A DNA stretch of 64,000 nucleotides. It comes from Petaurus breviceps papuanus. Lineage: Eukaryota; Chordata; Mammalia; Diprotodontia; Petauridae. Below, piece after piece: positions 21,025-32,190 of the stretch. The translations under genes were made by a program, and so were the position numbers. Location: positions 38,043,940 through 38,107,939 of the forward strand of contig JAMXIF010000065.1 in the NCBI GenBank assembly GCA_028583685.1, in the 5' to 3' direction. Position 1 is the first letter of the stretch, and every line of letters starts with the position of its first letter. The notes beneath the pieces are model-generated. The model made no database searches. It was not told where the DNA came from and saw only the letters and a list, made by a program, of their open reading frames with translations.

Positions 21025-21260
21025 AAGTGAGAGAAGTAAGAGGGAATGTGGAACACTGGAGAGAGCCAACCTGAGAGTTAGGAAGACAGGCTGAAGTACC
21101 ATACCTCACACTCAGGGCTGCCATGTGAGTCACTTAGCCTCTCTGGGCCTCAGGTAGCTCTCTAAAACCACAAGTTTTACAAGTTTATAAGTTTTAGAGC
21201 AGGCGCTGGCTGGTCTGCATTGATAGAAGGCATTTCTTCATCAGCAGTTACCTATACTGA
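21025..21260 (+). mobile_element. Old tRNA-derived SINE (MIR-like), sense
   Basis: cacttagcctctctgggcct, caggtagctctctaaaacca, agagcaggcgctggctggtc, ctgcattgatagaaggcatt. It is the sense counterpart of 5232-5456 and 41430-41600. Confidence 0.6.
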
Positions 21261-21774
21261 TGAATTCACAGGTCTAAAACTTTGATTAAAATGAGTTTTA
21301 TTGATGTCTATGATATTTCTGAAAATGACCCACAGCCTGGCAAATTGAATCCTTCCTTATAAACACCAACACCAACCGTATATGATATGGTAACTTATCC
21401 TATAATGCATACATCATTCTGCCCTCATAGTCCACTACCTTTTGGACACAGGAAGGGAGATACTTTTCACCATCTGTTTTTCAGGACCATAACTGGTCCA
21501 AGAGCTGCTCAGAATTTGGCTTACTTTTAGTAATCTCTCTTTAGTAATCTTCTCTGCTTGGAAGTCTACCTGCTAAGACCCACAGGAAATAGATGAATCA
21601 TTTACAAAACACTTTACACAATTAAAAACAGGTCTGGACAATTGGAGAGATATTAATTGTTCTTGGGTAGATTGAGCCAATATAATCAAAATGACAAAGC
21701 TTTTAATGATCTCATTTACACTGTGTAGTTACCAGAGAAACTGAGGGTTTTTTTGTTCTCCACCCCCCCCCCCC
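21261..21774. other. Unassigned sequence
   Basis: No recognised repeat or gene until an oligo-C tract (21763-21774). Confidence 0.4.
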
Positions 21775-22255
21775 ACTGTATCCATTCATCCATGTCCTTC
21801 TGCATATTTCTCTGAATTCCTCATAGTTGTAATTTCTTACTGAATAGTAATCTATTATATTCATATGCCATAGTTTTTTCATTCTCTAATTGATGGAGTT
21901 TAGTTTTTTGCTATTGCACAAAGTATAGCTCTGAATAATTTCATATATATATATGTATATACATACATAGATGACTTTTTCCTCTGTCTCTGACCTTCTT
22001 GTGGTCAGTGACTAGTAATGGGATTACTGGGTGACAGGGAACAAATACACAAGCAAAACAAACAAGTTTAGTTTTCCTGCATGATACAAATTTAAAATAA
22101 TTGGAACAATAAATAGCCCTACCAATAGTGTATTGGTATGCTTGCTTTCCCATAGTCCTATTGTCATTGACCTTTGTACATTTTTTGCCATTTTTTTTGC
22201 TAATTTACTTCAGTTTGACTATTTTGAATGAGTGACTTTATCCCTTTCCTTTCCT
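21775..22255 (-). mobile_element. L1 3' region, diverged
   Basis: Antisense landmarks: tgcatatttctctgaattcc, atattcatatgccatagttt, attctctaattgatggagtt, gcttgctttcccatagtcct, which follow L1 order. Contains a (TA)/(TATG) run at 21944-21970. Confidence 0.7.
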
Positions 22256-22620
22256 ACTGTAATTAGGGTTGTTGTCCTAATGGCCATTGACCTAAATCTA
22301 TGATATAATTCCATGCTATTGTAATGTCGCCAAGATCAGGATCAAAGGCTTGTGAGCCAACTGGGTAACCTGCAGCTTCTTTTTGTTATTTAAGCATATC
22401 CGGTATCCCTTGCCATGGCCAATCCATTCATAGGAGCTAACCACTCATGAAGGGGATCCAGAGCAGAAATGACTTGGAGCAAACTCAACCCTGCTAGTGG
22501 GAACAGCTCCAAATACACCATCACATACTTCCAATTGTGGGCTAGTGACAGCATCCTCAAATACTCAAAACAACATGGAAATCTCATGATTTCATATGTT
22601 TCTCATATTATAGTCTTATT
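22256..22620. other. Unassigned sequence
   Basis: Short open reading stretches only; nothing recognised. Confidence 0.4.
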
Positions 22621-22713
22621 TTCTATTAACTCCACTTCATATATTCTCCCTCCTAGTCCAACTGACCTGCTAGCTGTTCCATGTACTTATTTTTTAAAGT
22701 ATTGTTTATTTTT

Positions 22714-22882
22714 TTTTGCTTTTATTATTTGTTTTTGGAGGGCAATTGGGGTTAAGTAACTTGCCCAAGTTTACACGGCTAGTTTTTTTTATGTGGGTGT
22801 TAAGTGTCTGAGGCCGGAACCGAACTCAGGTCCTCCTGACTCTGGGGCTGGTGCTTTACTCACTGCACCACCTAGCTGCCCC
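22714..22882 (-). mobile_element. WSINE-type SINE inserted in L1
   Basis: Antisense SINE: ggcaattggggttaagtaac, gtcctcctgactctggggct, head ending cacctagctgcccc. A 17-bp perfect duplication aagtattgtttattttt lies at 22697-22713 and 22883-22899. Confidence 0.93.
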
Positions 22883-23326
22883 AAGTATTGTTTATTTTTA
22901 ACATACATTTAAAATTTTTTTTTGAGTTCTGAATTCTCTCCCTCCCTCCTGCCTGTCCCCCACCCATTGAGAAAGAAAGAAATGTGATATCAATTATATA
23001 AGGGAAATCTTGTAAAACCTATTTCTGCATTAGCCATGTAGCAAAAACAAAAAACAAGAAAAACAAAGTGAAAAAAATTGCTTCGATCTGCACTCAGACT
23101 TCTTCAGTTCTCTCTCTAAAGGTGGAAGGCATTTTTCGTCATAAGTCCTTTGAAACTGTCTTGGGATTGTTGTCTTTATCAGCATAGCTAAGTTATTCAC
23201 AGTCGATCATCATACAATGTTGCTGTTACTGTGTATGGTGTTCTCGTTCTGCTCACTTCACTTTGCATCAGTTCATATAAGTTCATATTCTCTAATTTTC
23301 CTGAAACCATCCTGCTCATCATTTAC

Positions 23327-23330
<4 letters not shown>

Positions 23331-23371
<41 letters not shown>
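23331..23371. repeat. (CATA)/(TA) microsatellite
   Basis: catacatacat followed by about 16 ta units, inside the L1. Confidence 0.95.
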
Positions 23372-23373
<2 letters not shown>

Positions 23374-24084
23374 ACAACAGTATTCCATCACAGTCATATG
23401 CCACAACTTGTTCAGCCATTCCCCAAATGATGGGCATCCCTTCAATTTCCAATTCTTTGCCACCATAAAAAGAGCTGTTATAAATATTTTTATATATGGT
23501 GGTTCTTCTTTTTCTGAGCTCTTTGGGATACAGACTGAGTAGTGGTGTTGCTGGGTCACAGGGTCTGCACAATTTTATAACCCTTTGGGCTAATTTCAAA
23601 TTGTTCTCCAGAGTGGTTGGAGATGTTCCATGTACTTAGGATTCCATCTCCCACTTCCTTCCCTTTGCACATGTGGTTCCTCACTCTGTCTCTTAGAGCT
23701 CCTAACTTCTCTCAAAGCACAGGTCAGGTACCACTTCTTACTTGAGAACATTCCTAATCCTTCCAGTTGCTAATGAATTCTTCCTCCTGAAAATTACTAT
23801 GTATAACTTTAGATACATTTTGTGTTAACTTACTTGTATCTAGGTCTTGTCCTTTCCCCATAGAATGTAAGATCCTTGAGGGAAACTTATTTTGATTCTG
23901 ACTTTGTATCTCCAGTACTAGTATAGTACCTTGCATATAGCCAGTACTTAATACAGTTGAATTAACTCAGTTGAATGAAATTCTCAGTCTATGTGACTCT
24001 TATACATATAATTCCACATATCCTCCATAGGAGACTTGCCCAATGTACTAGATGTTTTCTTTTGTTTGTTTATTTTTAAGTTAT

Positions 24085-24300
24085 TTACTGAAGAGATGGC
24101 ATGTATAATGGAACTGGAGTCTGGAGTGACCTGGGTTTGAATCCTGCCTCTGATATTTGCGAGCTGGGCGACCACATGCATGCATCCAATTCATCTCGCT
24201 CATCTGCCATCTCCTGATCTATGAAATGGACATGATAGTATCTATGTCTCTTGAAGGGCCGTTCTGGGAAACTCTTTGTAAACTTTAGGCATGAACCAGG
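24085..24300 (+). mobile_element. MIR, sense
   Basis: gagtctggagtgacctgggt, tttgaatcctgcctctgata, gatctatgaaatggacatga and actctttgtaaactttagg. Confidence 0.65.
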
Positions 24301-24559
24301 ATAGATCTGCCTCAGTGGGGGAAATGTCCTTCTTAATGTGATTGCAGATGCATTAAAGTATACTGTTACTATTGATATCATTGAGACATCTTTTATCACT
24401 CACTAAAACAAACAAACAAACAAAAACAGCCACCGAACTTTGATTTCTAACTTTTCTTTTTATATCTAACTCATTTCTAAGTATATTGGCTATCTCCTGC
24501 CCTTAGACAAACTCTCCTTTGCAACAAAGAACAGTTAAGCTGAAGTAACCAACTATATC

Positions 24560-24820
24560 TCACAACACATGTGAAATTCTGGCCCGGTGGTCCATAGTCA
24601 ATATGTCACATGATCTGTTCTCAGGGACATTTGCTGTTTTTCCAGTTATTTAGAGTTCCACTTCCTTTTAGTGACCTTTTCTTTTACTTTGTTTTTGTTA
24701 CTATGTACAGTATATGACTCTGGTTCTGCCCTTTTCACTATTGTATGAACAACATATTAGTATATTCATTATTTCTCGTAACACAAGAATATTTCATTTA
24801 ACTCATATACCCACCCTTCT
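24560..24820 (-). mobile_element. Possible L1 3' fragment
   Basis: cagttatttagagttccact, tgttactatgtacagtatat, gactctggttctgccctttt partly follow antisense L1 order. Weak. Confidence 0.4.
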
Positions 24821-25056
24821 CCATTTACCTGAATGGCTCGCCTCCTTTTTTGGTCATTATGTCACTGATGAAGTCATTGATGCCATGTATTGTCATGAGT
24901 GAAATACCAAGGGCTGAATTCACAAGCTTCAAACTCTAGTTTCTTTCCTGGTTCAGAGAAAGAGTAAATAAAAGGAAGGGAAAAAAGCCCTATTGTACTC
25001 TGTGTATAGATAAGTGGGACTTTCCCCAACTATATCTGATTCATAGGAAAAAATAA

Positions 25057-25226
25057 TTGTCCTAAAGGGGACCTTGAAGGTAACTCTTCATCCTCTTTTT
25101 TGTAGAGGGGGATCTGAGCTCCCTAAAGGGGAATATGACATCGCCATAGTCACAGAGTTAGGGGGAAAGTCATTTGTATAACCCAAGTTCCTTAGCATTC
25201 CTTTCTATTGGACCACACTGCCTTAG
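25057..25226 (-). mobile_element. MIR3-type SINE
   Basis: ggggaccttgaaggtaactc, then a degenerate core and tctattggaccacactgcct. Confidence 0.6.
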
Positions 25227-25369
25227 GTATTTAACTGTGTAGAATTCAAGGGACAGCTGACTGGAATATGATCTGGCAAATAAATATATTTCAATTTAGG
25301 CTTCATATATAGAATTCTAAATTACAGAGATTTTTCTCTTCCTGCTGGACACATTCCATGAACTTGGTT

Positions 25370-25945
25370 TCTGTTCCTAGTTCTGACACTAATTTACTGT
25401 GTGACTTTGGGCAATCATATCTTCTCTCTGGGCCTCAGTTTCCTCATCTGTAAGATGAGGTCTAGATGGTCCCTAAAGTTACTTCTAGTTCTAGTACCCT
25501 AGTATATACTATATTGTAAGAATCCTTTCTGACAGTCTATGTTCTAGTCTCTTCTAGTTCTGACATTCTATGTTTTCTGTTCTAAGGTCCCTTCCAGCTC
25601 TGTCATTCTATGTTCTAAGTGTACTTGGAGAAAGTTTCTTCCTAACCTTCTGTGATCTCTGTTGAAAATCTCTTCCTGCTCTGACATCCTCTGCTTCATA
25701 CTGTACAGTTTCAACAAACCCTGACAATCTATGTTCTATTTTCCCTTCCAGATCTGTCAATCTGCATTCTAAAGTCCCTTTCCAGGTTTGACATTCTGTG
25801 TTCTAAGGTCCTTCCCAACTCTAGCATTCTGTGTTCTAAGGTCCCTTTCAGATTTGACATTCTGTGTTGTAAGGTTAGACAATCTATATTCTAAGGTCCC
25901 TCCCAGTTCTGATATTTGATGTTCTACAGTCCCCTTATAGTTTCA
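25370..25945 (+). mobile_element. MIR3-type SINE with expanded tail array
   Basis: The body (ctgtgtgactttgggcaatc, gggcctcagtttcctcatct, gatgaggtctagatggtccc) is followed by about 12 diverged tandem units of the form tctgacattctgtgttctaaggtccc at 25525-25945, spaced about 30-45 bp. The unit is the MIR3/L3 tail and the reverse of the minisatellite unit at 55.4 kb. Confidence 0.7.
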
Positions 25946-26800
25946 TCTACAAACTTTTTTTCCATGATGACTTCAGCATCTGTCTAGGGGGGCCACATCA
26001 AACTCTAACATCAATTTTAGTGTTTTTCTTTTTTAGTTCAACTAGTAAAATCCATTACAAAATGCTTTAAATAAGAAGGAAAAATAAAAATTGCCAAATT
26101 GCTGGCTTAGGGTGCTGGGGTGGAAGAATGGCAAGTGGTCTAGGCATTCAAGGATCAATGGAGGGTCCTGCGGGCAAATATGGACTATGCCAAAGTCTAG
26201 CCCTTAATCCACAGGAAATATTTAGTGGCTGTTATGAGGAAACATAGGCTACTTAAAAGAAAAAAAATCTCCTTAAATCTCCCCTTTCTATTTTTATTCT
26301 TTTCAATTTGCTTCTGAGTGTCAGTCACATCCAACGCAGCCATGCCTGGAACATTAGCTAATCAGGCTTTCGAGAAGCATTCCATTCAGCTTAGGGGACG
26401 TTTTTGAGAATGGTTTGCTCATGGTGGCTTTTAAAAGTAAACTGAAGATTGTGAGTCTGAATGGCTCCCTGGGGGTCAGTGACCAGGTTCCAGTCCTGTG
26501 CTTGTCCTGCCTCAGGTCATCACCATGGGTGAGCCCCTGCACCTTCCTGCCTTTGGGGGCACCCTCCAACACGGACCATGGGCAACACCCTGCTCTCTTT
26601 CTTAGCCTTGGTTACCACGGTTATAAAATCAGAATAATAACCCCTGTGCTAATGACTCTGTGGGGTTTTGTACTTACTTCACAGGGTTGTCACAGGGAAA
26701 TGGCACATAAAACTTTAAATTCTAAGGCACCTTTGGCTGTAATTATTTCCCATTCTCCCAAGGAGGTACTGCACTGTTTATCAATAATTCAATCAATCGA
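25946..26800. other. Unassigned, mostly single-copy-looking sequence
   Basis: Only a short MIR-like piece near 26620-26720 is suggested. A 138-codon open stretch (26415-26831) ends in repeat-like sequence with no domain and is not called. Confidence 0.45.
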
Positions 26801-26804
26801 TCAT

Positions 26805-27235
26805 CAGGTATGTATTAAGTGCTTACTATAGACAAGACACTATGTTAGGTCAGGGGGATGCAAGTGCAAAGAGCCTTCAAAGAGCTTACTTTCCTGAGGG
26901 GACATAATGTATACAAGTGCTTACAAAATAAATATGCAAATAAAATTAATTTGGGGAGGGGCTGGGTACAGCTGAGGTCCTTGTTAGCAGCTGGGAGGAT
27001 TAGGGAAGACTTCCTGGAGAAGGTGGTACCTGAGATAAGCTCTGAACAAAGTTAGGGATTGGAAGAGGCAGAGGCTTGGTACCCCAGCCTACAGAATGCT
27101 GTGTGTGGAGGTGGGGAGACAGGAGATGGAACGTTGAATGAGAGAGAAGAAGGCCAGTGTAGCTGGACCATAGAGTGCAAAGGGAGAAGTCCTAATAAAA
27201 CTGGAAAGGCATGCTGAAATCAGGTTGGGAACCAC
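26805..27235 (-). mobile_element. L2 LINE 3' region
   Basis: Antisense: gtgcttactatagacaagac, gaagacttcctggagaaggt, ggccagtgtagctggaccat, tggaaaggcatgctgaaatc, in L2 order. Confidence 0.85.
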
Positions 27236-27253
27236 TCTCATCCTTTTCTTTTC

Positions 27254-27407
27254 TTTTGGAGGGGGGAAGGCAGGGTAATTGGGGTTAAGGGACTTGCCCA
27301 AGGTCACACAGCTAGTAAGTGTGTCAAGTGTCTGAGGCTGAATTTGAACTCAGGTCCTCCTGTCTCCAGGGCTGGTGGTGTATTCACTGCATCACCTAGC
27401 TGTCCCC
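27254..27407 (-). mobile_element. WSINE-type SINE
   Basis: taattggggttaagggactt, gtcctcctgtctccagggct, head ending cacctagctgtcccc. Flanked by atccttttctttt at 27240-27252 and 27408-27420. Inserted at the edge of the antisense L2. Confidence 0.92.
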
Positions 27408-27470
27408 ATCCTTTTCTTTTCAAAGATGGGGAAAGGGAGGCCCAGGTTGGGTGAATAATAATGGAAAATA

Positions 27471-27690
27471 GAGGTTTCAAACTCATGGCCTGTTGGCCTC
27501 AGGCAACACTCCCCAGGGCTGACCCAACCAGATTAAAACGTACTTCCTATCTAATTTTAATGTGCTGATGCATGACTAAAAAAAAAAAGAAATATATAAA
27601 CATGTGGGGTTTTTAAAGTCATTTGACCCTTAGGGATCATTATGCATGGTTTAATGGCCCCCCCATTTCTATTGGAGTTTGATACCCCTG
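27471..27690. mobile_element. Small hAT-like DNA element
   Basis: Tips are inverted: gaggtttcaaactc at the left, gagtttgatacccctg at the right (complement caggggtatcaaactc), about 12 of 14 matching. The motif aggggtntcaaactc is a known hAT tip form. About 220 bp, AT-rich inside, no coding. An 8-bp duplication could not be fixed. Confidence 0.55.
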
Positions 27691-27821
27691 GTGTAATGGA
27701 TAGAATCTAGGTGTCCTGCATTCCTACTTCTGTTTTAATTCTTTAGACTTCTCTTTATGCCTTTAGAGAACTGAGGGCATGGATGTAAAACTCTGTGCTT
27801 CCTGGAAGCAAAGTAGGTGTT

Positions 27822-28075
27822 ATACTGGCAAGTAGGTGGTACAGTAGAGAGTGGAGTGACTGAGAGCTAGAGTTAAGAAGACCTGAATTCAAATTTAGCT
27901 TCAGACAACTACTAGCTGTGTGATTCTGGGCAAGTCATTTAACATGCTTACTTCAGCTAAGTCATCTGTAAAATGGGGATAATAATAGCACTGACCCTCC
28001 AGGGTTGGGAGGATAAAATGAGATAGTATTTGTCAAGTGCTTTGTAGTGCCATAAAAATGCCACCTGTGATTACT
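27822..28075 (+). mobile_element. MIR-type CORE-SINE, sense
   Basis: taggtggtacagtagagagt head, gacctgaattcaaatttagc, ctgtgtgattctgggcaagt, gtaaaatggggataataata, tatttgtcaagtgctttgta. Confidence 0.8.
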
Positions 28076-28227
28076 GATTACTGAGACAAAGACACTGCAG
28101 TGACGCAGCAGGTGTAATTCACTCAATTCTTTTCAACAGGCAATTTTGTTAAGAATCAGTCCCTCGAGGCCCTGGGACATGGAGACAAAAATGGAGTCAA
28201 AGGGTTCCATTCCACTGGTTGGACAGA

Positions 28228-28385
28228 GCCTACTGACATAAAACTTGGAGCTGGGAAGCACAGGACCTGAGTCCGAATCCACCTGCTTGGGCAGATCACT
28301 CTTCTGTGACAGTCCTCAGTTTCCTCATCTGTAGGAGGAGGGGGCTGGACTAGATGAAGCTCTGGAGCTATGATTCTAAACAGGT
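28228..28385 (+). mobile_element. MIR3-type SINE
   Basis: gacctgagtccgaatccacc, ctcagtttcctcatctgtag, ggctggactagatgaagctc. Confidence 0.75.
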
Positions 28386-28739
28386 AAGTAGGAGTCAATG
28401 TGAAGAGGGAAAGAGTGCTGATGACACTGTGTGTGTGTAAGACAAACATTCTCCAAAGGTGAAGAAGGGAAGAGAGAGGGCACGGGAGCCACTTTGTGCT
28501 AGAATGTCAAGTTTGGGGACATTCCCAAATACACATGCCCTTCTCTTTGTGCAGTGGATGTGTCCTAAAAAGGTTCTGTTGGAATGTTTGTGATTTATCT
28601 TACTTAAAACATGTTGGAGGTAGCTTGTGATTTAGGGACAGGCTTTTTTTTTTTAAAGTCAGCAGTCCTTCTGCCTCACAGAATGCAGTCTTTCCTTCTA
28701 TTCCAACTTTCTATATGAACCCTTTCTTCTTGTTCTTCT

Positions 28740-28911
28740 CTCTCTCTCTCTCTTCCTTTTTGTAGGGGGGAGGGCAGGACAATTGGGGTTAAGTGACCTG
28801 CCCAAGGTCACAGGGCTAGTAAGTGTTACGTGTCTGAGGATGGATTTGAACTCAGGTCTTCCTGACTCCAAGGCTGGTGCTCTATTTACTGTGTCACCTA
28901 GCCACCCTCAA
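28740..28911 (-). mobile_element. WSINE-type SINE with perfect TSD
   Basis: Antisense body acaattggggttaagtgacc to tgtcacctagccaccc. Perfect 12-bp duplication gaaccctttctt at 28728-28739 and 28912-28923. Confidence 0.94.
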
Positions 28912-29024
28912 GAACCCTTTCTTAATTCCCCTTCTCCCCCAAGTGCTCATCCCTTAGTTCATCTCCTCACAAATTACTCCCTATTGGTCTTCCATATGTT
29001 GTTAGTGAGGTTATTTATATTTAT

Positions 29025-29264
29025 TTATTTGTTGTTGTTCAATTGCGTGTAATTCTTTGTGACCCCATTTTGGGATTTCCTTGGCAGAATACTGGGGTGG
29101 TTTGCCATGTCCTTCTCCAGCTCATTTCACAGAAGAAGAAACTGAGTCAAACAGGGTTAAGTGACTTGCCCAGGGTCACACAACTAACATCTGAGGCTGG
29201 ATTTGAACTCATGTCTTCCTGACTCTAGGACTTGTACACTATCCCCTGTGCTACCTAGCTGCCC
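29025..29264 (-). mobile_element. Mar1-type SINE (RTE-like tail)
   Basis: ttgttgttgttcaattgcgt tail, gaccccattttgggatttcc, ggtggtttgccatgtccttc, agggttaagtgacttgccca, head ending ctacctagctgccc. Confidence 0.9.
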
Positions 29265-29489
29265 TATACTTAGTATATTATTATAAGTATATATTATTAT
29301 TGTAATATAAGTATTGCTATATTGCTAAGTTGTTTATGGTATACCTAGAAGCTCCTCCAAGAGAATGTAATCTCCCTGAGGGCAGGGAAAGTTTCCTTTC
29401 TTATCTTTGTACTATCAGTGCCTGGTGTGCAGAAGTAAATTTATCAAGTGTTTGTTAATTGATTACTGATTTCTCCTTGTGCTTGGGAT

Positions 29490-29665
29490 AGGTAGAGTGG
29501 TGTTGTGGAAAGGGCCCTGGGCCCTGAGTTTTCCTACTGGTGCTGTCACTGGCCACTTCTCCAAGGCTCTGCTTAGCCTTCCTGACCACAGCTCCTGCAC
29601 TGGTAAGGAGGGGTTAATAATACCTCAACAAACTATTTCATAGTGCTGTGAAGACTGAGCATTGT
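29490..29665 (+). mobile_element. MIR/MIR3 fragment
   Basis: agggccctgggccctgagtt, ctgtcactggccacttctcc, aggggttaataatacctcaa. Confidence 0.5.
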
Positions 29666-29699
29666 ATATATATATAAGTTATCATTATTTCATGGTTCT

Positions 29700-30310
29700 G
29701 AATATAAGCTTTACCCCTAAAAAGAGATCCCAGAATGAAAAAAGAAATGCATAGTTTCTATGCTTATAAAAATCATTCCCATAAAATGACCATTTCAAAA
29801 ATGTTTATTGTAAAAGGTGATTGTTTCTCTCCTCTCCCCCTTTACATTTCTTTTATTTCAGATAGAAAGGTTTCATTCACACACATTCCCAGGTTATACT
29901 TATTAACTTACAAGGTTGTTGTGAAGGAAGAATTTGGTAAACCCAAGAGCGCTATAGAAACAACAAATTTGCTCCTTTCTTCTTCATCATATCTTCTCCA
30001 ACCAAGTGCCCACAACCTGATTTGATGCAAGTTGGGTTTAAAAATAAGAGCACGGACTATATCTGAACCAATATACAGAACTGTAACTAAGGTGGGGGTC
30101 AATGGAGATTTGCCCAGGGCACAAAAGTTTAGAGAGTGCAGAACATTAAAACGATAATTTTGAAAGGTTGAACAATGAAAAAAATGCTACATTTACATTT
30201 TGTAAGCTCTTCTACTCCCTTCATTAGTAGCAAAAAAAAAAAAATAATAATGGAGGTTAGGCACTTAGTTATCCAGAATAATCAGTTCAATTCAATAAGC
30301 ATTTTTAGAA
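29700..30310. other. Unassigned sequence
   Basis: Apart from a MIR-like scrap near 29905-29955 (acaaggttgttgtgaaggaa), nothing recognised. Confidence 0.4.
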
Positions 30311-30327
30311 CACCATGTGCCTATTGT

Positions 30328-30570
30328 AATAATAGCAATAGCTAACAATTATATAGTACTTTAAGATTTGAAGTCACTTTATATATTTATATCATTTAAT
30401 TCTCATACCAACTCTGAGTTAGGTGCTATTAATATCTATACTTTACAAAGGAGGAAACTGAGGCTGAGAGGTTAAGTGCCTTACCCAGGGTGGCACAGTT
30501 AGTATCTGAGGCAGGATTCAGACTCAGGTCTTCCTGATTCCAAGTTCAATGCTCTATTATACCATCTAAC
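30328..30570 (-). mobile_element. MIR, near full length
   Basis: atagcaatagctaacaatta, gaggaaactgaggctgagag, ccttacccagggtggcacag, gactcaggtcttcctgattc. Confidence 0.85.
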
Positions 30571-30818
30571 TTCTGTTAATTGTAATTAATTAAAATAATA
30601 TGGCACCAAATGGCAAATTTTCTTCTTCCTCCAATTGTAGGCCTCCCTCCATGTAGGTGAGCTCTATTCCTGCTGGGTCCCAGGATGATCTCTCTCCTTC
30701 CAGCTCAACCCCTCTCTCTCAAGTCTTAATGTCCTAGGGTCTCCCCCCCACTGGTCAATGTATAATCTCTCCCACTCAAATGAATTAGTCTTTACTGCCT
30801 CATAGTTCTATATCATGA

Positions 30819-30970
30819 AATTTTTTTGGTGTTTCTTTTAAATTGGAGAAATCAAGGTTAAGTGACTTGTCCAGGGTCACACAGCTAGTAAATGTCTGGT
30901 ACCAGATTTGAACTCTGGTCTTCCTGACTCCAGGGCTGGTTGCTCTATTCACTGTGCCATCTAGCTGCTC
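30819..30970 (-). mobile_element. WSINE-type SINE
   Basis: tcaaggttaagtgacttgtc, gtcttcctgactccagggct, head ending gccatctagctgctc. Perfect 11-bp duplication ctatatcatga at 30808-30818 and 30971-30981. The body is more diverged than most copies. Confidence 0.92.
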
Positions 30971-31254
30971 CTATATCATGATTCATAAAGTTGATTTAAG
31001 GACAAATTTTGTATTTCTTGACCCAGGTGCCAAAATACCTCATCACTGTTCTTCCAATGGTATTCTTTCTTCCATGATACTCATGATAAAAATGGATTTT
31101 CATATAATGGATTTGCTTCAAGCAGCATAGACTCAAATAAATTCATAAAGCAGATGGAATGATGGCACCTTGTATGCACCAAATTCCTTCTTATACAGTA
31201 CAACGGTATGTTATTTATCCTAATGTATCTGGTTGGAGTTTTTACTCAGCTTCC

Positions 31255-31430
31255 CAGAATTACAGAATTTGAGGGTTGGAAGCCACCTCAGTGGCCATCT
31301 GGTCCAACATCCAAACTAAATATACCTGACAAGTGGTTGCACAATTCTTTATTTAATAAAGAAGGCTTCTTGGGTAATGTTTGTCAGTCCCATCACTCCA
31401 CAGTGAGGAAATCCCCTGCCTACACAGAGA
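31255..31430 (-). mobile_element. L3/CR1-like LINE 3' end
   Basis: ttacagaatttgagggttgg, aagccacctcagtggccatc, tggtccaacatccaaact and gacaagtggttgcacaattc match the reversed L3/CR1 3' end. Confidence 0.65.
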
Positions 31431-31689
31431 TGACATTTCACCCATGAAGATGAGGGCATTCACACTGATGGCAAAGTTCTACTCCAGGTGCTGGGGCAAG
31501 GGGCCAGAAAGGCTTAGGGGAAAGAGCACTCTTTTCAGATATTACAAGTGAAGACTTCAAGCAGAGGCACTTGTTAGGGGTGGGATTGTTGCAGAGGGGC
31601 TTCCTATTCCTGTATGAATGGGAGGGACTAGTGATCTCTGATGCCTCTTCCAACCCGAGACTCTGTGATTCAGTCCAATTCAACAAGCT

Positions 31690-31955
31690 GACTACTATTA
31701 AATCCCTACTGTGTGCCAGGCACTGTTCTAGGAGCCGAGGGTGCAGAGACAAAAAGATGAAACAATCTTTGTTTTGAGGAGAAGCTTCTAGTCTGCTGAT
31801 GAAAAGTACTCATTTGCAGTTAGAGAACATGGGTTCACACAGGGTTGCCTGTGTAACCTTGGGCCTGTCATTTGTTTGCTCATTTACAAAATGAGTGGGC
31901 TGGGCCAGATGGTCTCTGAGGTCTCTGCCAATTCTAAATCGAGGCTCCTATGATT
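31690..31955. mobile_element. L2 end (-) then MIR3 (+)
   Basis: ccctactgtgtgccaggcac at 31707 is an antisense L2 end. From 31810 a sense MIR3 follows (cctgtgtaaccttgggcctg, gggctgggccagatggtctc). Confidence 0.65.
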
Positions 31956-32109
31956 ATTTGACCTGCGTTTGAATTCTGACCTGGCCCCCCTTCCTCCTCT
32001 TTCTCCTTTGCACATTTGAATTCTGGCTCTACTTCTGCCACACTAATTCTAGGCCATCCCAAACCCTTTGGTCATTTGTTTACCCCTCCTCCCTTTTCCA
32101 ATTTAGTTC

Positions 32110-32190
32110 CCCTCTAAGTGGTGTCTCCCTTAATTTGGATGTAAGCTCCTGGAGGGCAGGGGCTTGGGTTGCTTTTGTATTTCCAATTGG
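32110..32190 (+). mobile_element. L2 LINE 3' end
   Basis: ggatgtaagctcctggaggg followed by caggggcttgggttgctttt. Confidence 0.65.

Larger units (their letters stand above)
22690..23623 (-). mobile_element. L1 3' end inserted in L2
   Basis: 5'-truncated antisense L1: terminal poly-T side at 22690, then catttaaaatttttt, ctccctccctcctgcctgtc, ctttgcatcagttcatataa, acaacttgttcagccattcc, caatttccaattctttgcca, ending ttgttctccagagtggttgg. Bounded by a perfect 15-bp duplication. It contains a later SINE (22714-22882) and a (TA)n run at 23339-23370. Confidence 0.92.
22621..23985 (+). mobile_element. L2 LINE 3' end, host of a nested L1
   Basis: L2 sequence at 22621-22689 (tcctagtccaactgacctgc) resumes at 23639 (cacttccttccctttgcaca to gaatgtaagatccttgaggg and a ttgaatgaaa end). 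The 15-bp duplication tgttccatgtactta (22675-22689, 23624-23638) marks where an antisense L1 entered. Confidence 0.85.
28690..29465 (+). mobile_element. L2 LINE 3' end with two SINE insertions
   Basis: L2 pieces at about 28690-28739, 28924-29020 and 29345-29465 (agaatgtaatctccctgagg, atcagtgcctggtgtgcaga) are separated by a WSINE-type and a Mar1-type copy. Confidence 0.7.
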
